The notes beneath the pieces are model-generated. The model made no database searches. It saw only the letters and a program-made list of their open reading frames with translations, and was not told the origin of the DNA. Below are positions 41,428-49,425 of a DNA stretch of 53,029 nt, piece by piece (the first letter of the stretch is position 1; each line of letters opens with the position of its first letter). Source of the DNA: Mesaphorura yosii (taxonomy: Eukaryota; Arthropoda; Collembola; Poduromorpha; Tullbergiidae); the NCBI GenBank assembly GCA_009869945.1, contig WIXG01000464.1, positions 1-53,029 of the forward strand. Direction: 5' to 3'. The translations under genes were made by a program, and so were the position numbers.

Positions 41428-41624
41428 TCTATGTAATAGTGTGTAAGTATTAGCAAAATTTATGTATCCTTGGCCTTGGGTGGTATTTGTGTCGGGAGTA
41501 ATAAAAACAATAAAAGTAGTCCAACTCAGGCATCTCAGACTCAATTTTATACTTATGACTCGCGAAAAATTCAACTGGACTACTATTGCAATTTTCAAGA
41601 AAAAATTAAGACCAGCGGTGCCAG

Positions 41625-41820
41625 AACCCGGAAATCCACGACCATTGCAGTCATTGTCGTCGTACTGCTGGCTACAACCCTCGTGCCCGTTACCGACGCG
41701 CAGTACGGCTGTCTGAAGTCGGGCGAGGCCTGCGGAGATTTCACCAAAAGAATCTGCTGCCCTGGTTCTTGGTGTAAAGACGGAGTCTGCCCTCGGCCGA
41801 GGAAAAGGGGACAGGAGTAG
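41625..41820 (+). CDS. inhibitor-cystine-knot peptide, first exon not found
   Basis: The open frame contains a signal-like segment (TTIAVIVVVLLATTLVPV) and a short mature part with the Cys pattern C-x6-C-x7-CC-x4-C-x4-C. This is the six-cysteine inhibitor cystine knot (knottin) layout. A basic tail (PRPRKRG) follows. No in-frame ATG lies close by, although the frame is open back to 41470. A possible acceptor is GTGCCAG ending at 41624, so a short upstream exon is expected but was not identified. Knottins serve as antimicrobials, protease inhibitors, channel modulators or venom components; the role here cannot be told. The 3' flank abuts a transposon fragment. Confidence 0.55.
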
Positions 41821-41929
41821 CCAAGACAATAAGTATAATGTTGATAACCAGAATTCCTAATTCGTAATAAAACCAAGCAAACCAACACCAAGGGAATCTG
41901 GGCCAGAGTCGGGGTTGGAGGCACCTGCA

Positions 41930-42429
41930 GCTCGTACAGCTTATTGCCCAGCTTGTATGGCGCAGCCGCGCTACCGAAATGACCAAATCTGTACAAAGTG
42001 ACAGCTAATTGAACGTCGACAGGATACTGCTGAGCCTCCTTATCTGTATGGAATACTTCGTGATCTTGGATAAGATTCAGAATAACTTGGAATTGTGATC
42101 TCGAGACACGAAGCTCATCTTTGAATCGATGATCATCTGTTCATAAAGTACGACTAGATTACTTCAACCAACTTCTGACCTGTACAAATGAGAGATTCCT
42201 TACCGTATCTTTGAAGAAGCTGGATCAAACCATCAGCAGATTTGCGTACACACTGTATCGGTTTAACGTATATTTCAACACAAGAATTGACAACAATCTC
42301 TAGTGCCTCCTCTAGACCTTCCTCATCGTCGGTGTCCAAAAACTCGCTAATTAGATTAATATCTTCAAACACTTGATCTAACGATTCTTGTCTGACTGAC
42401 TTGCGTGGCATTTTGATAGATTCGTGCAC
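41930..42429 (-). mobile_element. PIF/Harbinger-type nuclease gene, 5' fragment
   Basis: Exon 1 42429-42204 and a second exon starting at 42136 are joined by a 67-base phase-1 intron (GTAAGG...GAACAG). Exon 1 is acidic and helical (SLDQVFEDINLISEFLDTD). Exon 2 reads FKDELRVSRSQFQVILNLI, then HEVFHTD and PVDVQLAVTLYRFGHFGSAA. This is the helical N-terminal part typical of HARBI1-like DDE nucleases (F-R-x-S-x-x-x-F, PVxxQLxVxLYRxGHxGxAA). The catalytic DDE part is missing: after the GHFGSAA motif the sequence passes into unrelated DNA near the knottin gene. It is a truncated transposon or domesticated remnant. Confidence 0.66.
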
Positions 42430-43129
42430 TTTAACTGATTTGAACTATCTCCAGACTTAAACTGGAATTACGAAACTAAAGAACTGTGTTCATTAAGGGG
42501 AGGGTTTGGGATACAATTTTTTATTTTTGTTATTGGTAGATCTTAGTGTCTAGAATAAAGCCCAGTCCAGCGAGGGGTCAAATTCAACATTGTGCCTGGG
42601 AAAAAGGTCGCTCCAAGGTTTGGTCCCGAATTTTCAAATTTTTCCTGTGCAATATTTCAGGAACCTATAGAACCTCGTATTGTAGCGCTAATATCATGAA
42701 ACACAACCCAAAAGAAAGAGACATCAAATTGCATCCCAGGCCCGAAGTATCTGAGGTCAAAGTTCAAAGTGGGAAAATTCGCCAATTTATAGCAGACGCT
42801 TGTAAGCGAATTTCGAGTTGGGGTATGCTGGGATTTTTATCCCTGCCCAAGGGCTACTCACTCACAAGGTTTGGTTAATAAACACGCCCAGGTCCAGAAG
42901 TTAGGAAATTGGGGTGCAGACTTTGACCAGCCATAACTCTTACATAAGAAGGAGTTAGAGGCTGGGGTCAAGTGAGATTTTCTTCTGTTAAGGAATGTTA
43001 CTTGCCCATATAGGCTAAATCAACGCATTTAAGGGATTTGAAAAAAATTACCCTTAAAGATCTATCTATCAAGAATTGATTGTGAATTTTGAGGTTTTTG
43101 CAATTCGGTACAACCGCACCTTTCTTGCG
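42430..43129. other. intergenic, possibly transposon-derived
   Basis: No gene seen. Contains low-complexity patches. It may include the remaining flank of the Harbinger element, but no terminal inverted repeats were recognised. Confidence 0.4.
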
Positions 43130-43320
43130 TAAAGTAGTAAATTCGCAAAACATGCCTGCGATTTCGCGATTATGCGCTTTTGCGTGAGAGGTGGTTTACG
43201 GCTATGGTGGGCTTTTGCGACGTCGCAGAATTCCGTTTGCGACTTTGCGATTTTACGAATATGCGATGACTTTTGCGGAAGAGAGGGTTTACGGCTATTG
43301 TAATCATGCGTGTGAACTTT
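43130..43320 (+). repeat. TTTGCG-rich imperfect tandem repeat
   Basis: Two roughly 90-base units (about 43150-43215 and 43250-43310) each contain a CGA(T/A)TATGCG block, CTTTTGCG, GAGAGG and GTTTACGGCTAT, separated by further GCGAC/TTTGCG runs. The minus strand reads as a Lys/Arg-rich ORF, an artefact of the repeat. Confidence 0.55.
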
Positions 43321-43656
43321 CGTACTTTGACATTGAATCCTTTATGGCGTGGCTTCGATGGGGTTGGACGAATTTTTGCCATTCCCAAGGTAAATACTAA
43401 AAGTAATTGGAATTTCCTGGAAATCACACTCTTTTGCGTCACGTTTTGTACATGCAAACGAGGGTTTAATTACAGTCAGAACAGTAGTTATAAAGCACAC
43501 AGCACTTTTATTCACTTCTCCGAATCAATTGTATCTGCCGAGCTCATTTTATCACAGGAAGTTGGTCATTCAGTTTCATTCATTCATGTCTATTTGTAGC
43601 TCATTTCTTCGATTCAATATGGAAATATTGAAATTAGTTTGAGTACTAACATCCGT
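43321..43656. other. intergenic, no gene seen
   Basis: 3' flank of the next minus-strand receptor; no supported feature. Confidence 0.5.
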
Positions 43657-44784
43657 TTACATTAGCAGAAGGGTAACTGTAGGCTGAAATACGACATCCG
43701 AGGTCATGAGCACAAAAGTCATTCTGTGAACACGCAGCAGAGAACCGATCTTGACATGAAATGGATGATAAGTCCGCACCACCCTTGCCATACTTTGGAA
43801 CAGCTTTACATCTTTGGTTCGTACTCTCTGAGCCCAGTCCCGGAATGATTCTCGCAGCGTGCAAGACGCCGTTGTATAGTTGACTGTGAAATCCAAGCAT
43901 ATTTTCGTGCAGCCAAAGACAACTAGCGACAGAAGGCTCATTGTGCCAGCAAAAATGGGAGGAGTGCCCGCAGTGACCCGAAGAGAATGATAAAATCCAG
44001 TAATTTGGATCAATGAGCTGGACAGGAGCAGGACAGCCACGAGCGGAGCCCAAAACTCAATGACATGTTGATGCAGGACCTGATGAGCCCGATGGAGCCG
44101 GTGGGCATGCGAATTGTGAGGCTGGGATGACTGAAGCCGAATCCCTCTCATAAACATGGTCATTGAATGCAAATAGTTGATGGTTATCATGACGAAGAAC
44201 ATACCCGTGACCATACAAGCAGCAGACACGTAGCACCAGCCCAAGGTGACTACCATGTTAACCAGCAAATACTCAGAATGAAGGAAGCGAGCGAGAGGCT
44301 TCTTCGTATATACCCTGGCTCCATTTTCAGCCCACAGCGCCACGGTCAGAGCACAGCCAGCAACCAGGAAGGGTTGAGTCACCTTTTCTGTCCCGTCTTT
44401 GGCGCTGGTGTCAAGCTTTTGAATTACAGCCACACGTTTGCCCAGTTTATGAAATGCGGAGATGGTGTGAGCGAATTCTTGAGGCCAGAGCAGGTTGTAG
44501 AGCTGGAAGGCAGTTCCAAGTGTCACGGCGAATGATATGCCGATAAAGTGGACCGTGTCGTCTAGTATGACGTCAGGCTCCGCCAGGCCGCATGCAGCAG
44601 TCGCGACTAAGAACCATTGCAGGAGCAACCCGATGGTGGAACACACGCGCCAGATGACCAATCGCCAGCCTTGAAACACTCCGACGGTGGAATCTGCCTC
44701 GTCCCAAGTATACGGAGTGAGCGTGGTCCAGCAACCGACGCGAACTATCCAAGAGAGCAAACGAAGTGATTCTTCCGACAACAT
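43657..44784 (-). CDS. gustatory-receptor-like 7TM protein, single exon
   Basis: 375 residues, uninterrupted, ATG at 44784. It has seven likely helices, including VCSTIGLLLQWFLVATAACG, FIGISFAVTLGTAFQLYNLL, AGCALTVALW, LLVNMVVTLGWCYVSAACMV, WAPLVAVLLLSSSLIQITGF and IFAGTMSLLSLVVFGCTKI. It ends VHRMTFVLMTSDVVFQPTVT, where the last helix of chemoreceptors usually lies. Like the 2429-3631 gene it has no intron, but sequence similarity between them is low, so they are old members of the family. Ligand unknown. Topology, length and the LNSxxNYTTASCxLRES-like loop are in keeping with gustatory receptors. Confidence 0.72.
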   Translation of the reverse strand: MLSEESLRLLSWIVRVGCWTTLTPYTWDEADSTVGVFQGWRLVIWRVCSTIGLLLQWFLVATAACGLAEPDVILDDTVHFIGISFAVTLGTAFQLYNLLWPQEFAHTISAFHKLGKRVAVIQKLDTSAKDGTEKVTQPFLVAGCALTVALWAENGARVYTKKPLARFLHSEYLLVNMVVTLGWCYVSAACMVTGMFFVMITINYLHSMTMFMRGIRLQSSQPHNSHAHRLHRAHQVLHQHVIEFWAPLVAVLLLSSSLIQITGFYHSLRVTAGTPPIFAGTMSLLSLVVFGCTKICLDFTVNYTTASCTLRESFRDWAQRVRTKDVKLFQSMARVVRTYHPFHVKIGSLLRVHRMTFVLMTSDVVFQPTVTLLLM

Positions 44785-45368
44785 CTTAGCGGAAGTCGAT
44801 GAAATTCGCCAATGAGCAGGAGGTGACAGTGTGAGAAAGGTCTGTTTGCCAACTTCAGGTCAGTACGTTGCTCTTGTGAATAATTTACTATCAAATTTCG
44901 CTTTGTCGAGAAGCCACAGAGTTTTTACCCAGAAATGTGATCGTTGTCTTGAGAAAGCGTGTAAATAATTAAAAGCATTCATTTAAAAGTCTTCATTCAT
45001 TTGAAGCAGGATGGGATTTAGTAAACGGGAAAATTTAATGAGTTTGCAGGCGGAGAATCATGAATTTTTCATTCTGTTCAATTTTTTATGTGTTTTCATT
45101 TCATTCATTAGACCAGTTGAAGCTGGATCTAACCGCATCCATCATTCACGGTCGTCGTTCAAATATGAAGTTGGACCTAGCACAGTGTCATTTCATAGTG
45201 AAATTTGCATTTAGGGAATTTGAGACGGATTTTTTATGTGAAGCTTGTAATTGAATGATTCGATTTGCTTGTCTAGGAAACTTCAACCGGACAATTGAAT
45301 TAATTAAACTATGGCTGTCTACCCCGTGCTGGCGACTGTCATCAGCCTCTGGCTGTCGGCCCGACAGC
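44785..45368. other. intergenic, no gene seen
   Basis: AT-rich, with short chance ORFs. Confidence 0.5.
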
Positions 45369-45560
45369 TTAATTTCTAAGTCGGAGAATCTCATCTGATG
45401 GAAACAGCCACGCGACAAAAATTTCGCCTATTAAGACCAGCACGCAGAAGCCGAGACCAAGACCAAGAAAAAGTAGAAGCAACAGGCGAAACCTCAAGGA
45501 AAAATCAAGGTAGCCTTTGGTAGCATCCTGTCCAGAAACGTCGGACTTGAACAGGTCCAT
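45369..45560 (-). CDS. small single-TM ORF, uncertain
   Basis: 63 codons from an ATG at 45560: a short polar N-terminus (MDLFKSDVSGQDATKGYLDF), then a long hydrophobic helix (LLLLLFLGLGLGFCVLVLIG) and a short tail. Plausible small membrane protein, but unsupported by splice or family evidence. Confidence 0.3.
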   Translation of the reverse strand: MDLFKSDVSGQDATKGYLDFSLRFRLLLLLFLGLGLGFCVLVLIGEIFVAWLFPSDEILRLRN

Positions 45561-45772
45561 GGTTCAATTCCTGTGGATGAGTTGAAGGCCCGGACAGACG
45601 CCGTTGAAACCATTCAACGTGTGGTTCTCACTCTGTGGACCGTCTAGACTCGGAACAAAATTGCTCAGTTTGCAGTTCAAGTCTTTGTTCTTCATACCCC
45701 AGTTTCACTTTCCCGATTACCCTAACATAAAGCTAGAATGAAATGTTTGAAAGCAGTGATATCGATATTAAG

Positions 45773-45784
45773 AGGAACAAATTA
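45773..45784 (+). repeat. Tc1 left inverted repeat
   Basis: AGGAACAAATTA, the exact inverse of the right-end sequence. Probably only the inner or surviving part of a longer inverted repeat. Confidence 0.75.
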
Positions 45785-46900
45785 TTCGGACACCGTCACA
45801 TCTTCACGGTGTACGGCCTCAAATCCAAGTAAGTCATGCAAGTATATAATTTTATTGTTGGCCTAATGTGATTTCAATGACATTCGTACTGTTCAGTTGA
45901 AGGAATCTGAAATGGGCAAGAAAGGAAAAGAAGTTTCCGTCGAAATGCGTGACCGTCTTGTGCAGAGCTGGATTGATGATGAAAATGGCAAGCCGACAAT
46001 TCGAAAACTGGCTAGAATGTGCAAAACCCCGAAGTCTAGAGTGCATTACATCATTGCAAGATACAAGAAACGTAAAACAATGGCAAATCTAGCTGGGAGA
46101 GGAGGAAGTCCGCACTAGCTGCAAGAGATAAGCCCCGGCTGGTGAAAAATTTTCAAATAAACCCTGAACTGAGTGCTCCGAAACTGGCCGTTTAGCTTAA
46201 AGCAGAAACTGGGAAGTCTCTACACCCAAGAACCATTCAGAAAATCTTAAACAACAACCTGAAGGAGTACTTTGCCATGAAGAAGCCTTTCATCAGCAAG
46301 AAGAATCGCAAGCGACGTTTGCTATTTGCGCGAAACCACATTAGCAAGCCTGTGGCGTTCTGGGAAAGCGTCCTTTGGTCAGATGAGACCAAATACAATG
46401 TGTTTGGGTCTGGTGGTAGCCGAAGGAGGCGCTCAAACTCAAGAATTTAAATGCTACAGTCAAGCCCGGCGGTGGCTCGGTTCTGATGGGGGAATTTATG
46501 GCTGCGTCCGGTGTCGGAAATTTCGAGTTCATTGATGGAATCATGGACAAATATGTTTATCAAGGCCTCCTGGAAAGAAATCTAAAAGAATCTGTACAAA
46601 AATTACATTTGGGAGGAAGATCATCTTCCAAGAGGACAACGATCCTAAGCATTCTTCAAAATTGGTTCAAGATTACCTCAAATCTCAAGCAAGCCTTGCG
46701 CGAGTGAGTGCTGGCCAACTCTCACCGAGACGGGGATTACACAAACTCTAGTGGACTCAATGCCTAGAAGGCTTGAAGCCGTAATTGCTGCGAAAGGAGG
46801 ACCGACCCCATACGGAAGTACAAAAAGTTCACCAGGATTACAAATCAAAAGAATTGCCAGTTAAAGTCCCATTTTCCAATTAATGTCAATTAATTTCAAT

Positions 46901-46912
46901 TAATTTGTTCCT
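46901..46912 (-). repeat. Tc1 right inverted repeat
   Basis: TAATTTGTTCCT, the exact inverse of 45773-45784. Flanking TA target duplications are not unambiguous. Confidence 0.75.
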
Positions 46913-46914
46913 AT

Positions 46915-47501
46915 TGTTTTAGTAGTTTCGAACGTTTCTTATGATGATACAATAAATTCTAAATGCTGTCTCAATACTGTTTCAAAATTCTCTGAATGTG
47001 TGCTTTCTGTACTAGTAATACGATTTTACTCATAAGGTTTGACTTTGTAGAAATTTTGCATGAATTGTTTTTGGATGTGCTGTCCGGATAATTTATTCTG
47101 ATACTGTAATATATCATACTTGTCAGATTGCAAAATTGAAGATGTCCTGGTTGTAAATACAATGCTCGCCAGCTTTTCAGTGGGCCAACTCCGAAGGTGT
47201 TCGCACTCCATCTCCGGAACCCCCGAAAATAGAGAATCCAGACTCTACTCTCCAACTCTGCTTTGGCCTTCGTCCAGCGTTAAGAACAAATCCGTGATAT
47301 TTGGACAAAATTCCCAAACGGAGACTAGGAGCCGTTCGTGTTTGAAAGAATCCAACTCCCAATATTGCGAAGGTTCTTGAAAAATCATCCAATCGTCGGT
47401 CTCAATACCTTTCCCATTGTGCATTCCATCTTCTCGACTTTGAAAACTTCGACTTGTCCGAGAGGATCTTGCACTCGAATTAGTACGGCCAACAATGGAG
47501 A
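46915..47501. other. intergenic, no gene seen
   Basis: No supported gene. Coding-like patches in the last 100 bases may be an unrecognised 5' exon of the next entry. Confidence 0.45.
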
Positions 47502-48053
47502 ATGCAACGATTCTACGAGTCCATGGTCAAGCCCCTCGCGGACGACTACTGGCACGACAATGTGAGTCTGTATGATTGGCAATCACGATTCTGTAACGTT
47601 CATTTGCTCATTCAGCCAATCTTCCAAACCGGCGCGAGCGCCAGTTTCAAATACGGGGACTTCGCGAGCGCCATCTCTGTGCGGAACCGGGCGCCAGCGT
47701 ACATCATCATGCTCGCAACAGTTGGCAACAGTCTCAAGGTTGAGCCGCTGGACCTGCTCCCGTACAACATACACGTATATGGAATGGTTCTGGATCCTCA
47801 GACTTGGGTCCTTCAGGAATAGTTCTGGATGTGCTTCGCAAACGACATGTTTTACGCTTTCTACCCGGATACTCCCTTGAACGGTCCAGGAATGGATGTC
47901 GCGTACAATATGTTTGGGAAGAATCTCCTCGGGCGACGGGTGGACGTGTATCACATTGCCATCCGAAGGAGCCAGCTGGGCGAGGTCCATACGATGGCTA
48001 CCCTGTCTGGAGTCTGTGGCGGTCAAACGAAGCAGGGAATGGCTGCAAGGTAG
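47502..48053 (+). pseudogene. unassigned gene with internal stop
   Basis: A single frame runs from the ATG at 47502 to 48053 with one TAG at 47820-47822. A 54-base segment (47562-47615: GTGAGT...TTCAG) is a clear intron and a multiple of three, so the frame is open either way. Segments such as RFYESMVKPLADDYWHDN, YGDFASAISVRNRAPAYIIM and FANDMFYAFYPDTPLNGPG look like a folded enzyme domain, but I do not recognise the family. The stop may be real damage, or may lie in a second small intron (GTATAT...ATAG, 48 bases, 47775-47822) whose removal would restore the frame. N- and C-terminal limits are unknown. Confidence 0.42.
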
Positions 48054-48073
48054 AGCTCCGCATGTCTCACTTC

Positions 48074-48730
48074 CTACTTGGACTCGTCAACGGATCCATG
48101 AACGGCCTCACGGAGCCACCACCTTACAAAAAGTTGCTGAGCTATCGCTACGCCATTGTTGGAGAGCACAGGCGTGACGTGGATCACATGTTTGTCACGC
48201 AGTCGGCGTCTCGCCTTCTGCGCACCCGCGAGATGACTCGTTTCCTGCTCTATTGCGACTATGACAAGCGCCGAATTCGGAACCAGCAAGAAGCTTGTCT
48301 GCGCCTCACCGCTGACCTCGTCGGCCACGAATTGTGCGTCCATCACGTACACGGCGGTCGTACCCCCACGAGCAACGTCACCGTTGTAGGGGATGAGGAA
48401 GGGCCTGCTCGTGATCCACCCCCCGCGCGTTCTCCGCTCCGCCCCCGGACCCCACTGGAAGCCCTGGAGCGGATCGAGTGGCCTGTCCCAGCCCAGAATG
48501 TCCTCGTTGCCCTGCTCGAGTGCTTGCAGGTAGCGTAGGATGAAGTTGGCGAGGAAGGAGGGTCCCTCCCTTGCCTGACCGCAGATGGAGATGAGATGGA
48601 CGGGGTGGTGGGCGGCGTCAACTGACACGAAGATCTCCTCCAGTGTGGTGCGGTCCAATGTGAAGTGCACGGACGCATCCTCCTCCGGGTTGCACGTGAT
48701 AATTTGCTTGAGTGGTACAGAATTCGCCAT
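48074..48730 (-). CDS. atlastin/GBP-like G-domain protein, motifs degenerate
   Basis: Single exon of 218 residues from the ATG at 48730. The middle matches the N-terminal GTPase domain of atlastins: LISICGQAREGPSFLANFIL aligns with the P-loop strand and helix, LDPLQGFQWGPGAERRTRGG with the GFxWRGGSERxTTG switch region, and TTAVYVMDAQFVADE with the DTQG strand. However, the P-loop GKS is GPS (nucleotide-binding Lys lost), and DTQG is DAQF. The protein stops soon after, with no middle domain or membrane hairpin. By family it belongs to ER-shaping or immune GTPases, but this copy should not bind or hydrolyse GTP normally. It is a pseudo-GTPase or a recently dead gene. It lies 700 bases downstream of the Hsp70-like gene on the same strand. 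Confidence 0.7.
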   Translation of the reverse strand: MANSVPLKQIITCNPEEDASVHFTLDRTTLEEIFVSVDAAHHPVHLISICGQAREGPSFLANFILRYLQALEQGNEDILGWDRPLDPLQGFQWGPGAERRTRGGWITSRPFLIPYNGDVARGGTTAVYVMDAQFVADEVSGEAQTSFLLVPNSALVIVAIEQETSHLAGAQKARRRLRDKHVIHVTPVLSNNGVAIAQQLFVRWWLREAVHGSVDESK

Positions 48731-49425
48731 GTGTTAATTTGCGTTGACGTCAAGCCGAAATCGTCTGAATTGAAATGTGACTGTAACCTTGTTAAATGGG
48801 CCTCAGGCGTGTGTCGGTCCTACTTCTGTTCACTCTCTCACTTTTTTGTATGTCAAGTGTGTATCCATCGCACAACAGTCGCAGTCAAAGTTGGGGCATA
48901 CCGCTTATCACTGATCGTCCGTAACCTTGAAGCACACACGGATAACCTGATACTTCATAACTTAAATCCGAAAGTTCTCCATCGTTGTTCTGCCAAATGG
49001 TATTAGCACATTTCTGGTATTATTATGACATGACAAAATGTCTGACTGTCTGTGCTGAATGTGCAATTCTATTAGTACATATAGAATTACACCACCTGCA
49101 CCGAAATTCTTTCACAATTCACCCCGAATTTTGTTTCGGATGACAAAATACGTCAATTTATTCCATCCTTATCCATACTACTACTACACCAAAAATGTAG
49201 GGCAAATGTTAATTCAAGAAACGAAAGCATCTGCCATGCATTAATCTTATAATTTCACCCGAATTTGGAATTTCGAAAGTCGTACTTCAGTGAGCATTAC
49301 TTGTAATGAATTATGTTACAACGATTTATTTGCATCGTTTCGTGTGGCACGATGAAATTCCTCGACCGACCGCGGCAATGATAAATGTCGGCCGCCGGCC
49401 GCCAGTTGCTTTACTCCTTTAAATC
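48731..49425. other. intergenic, no gene seen
   Basis: 3' flank of the Hsp70-like gene (TTTATT at 49325-49330 gives AATAAA on the minus strand) and 5' region of the atlastin-like gene. Nothing else supported. Confidence 0.5.

Larger units (their letters stand above)
45772..46914 (+). mobile_element. decayed Tc1/mariner transposon
   Basis: Terminal inverted repeats (AGGAACAAATTA at 45773-45784 and TAATTTGTTCCT at 46901-46912) bound about 1.1 kb. Inside, from 45910, is a Tc1-type transposase: a helix-turn-helix (SVEMRDRLVQSWIDDENGKP, then IRKLARMC), AT-hook-like basic stretch, HPRTIQKIL, first catalytic Asp in LWSDETKYNVFG, second in EDNDPKHSS, and the C-terminal MPRRLEAVIAAKGGPTPYG. Several stops and frameshifts (near 46116, 46193, 46448, 46600 and 46706) interrupt it, and the third acidic catalytic residue region is lost. 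The element is inactive. Confidence 0.88.
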
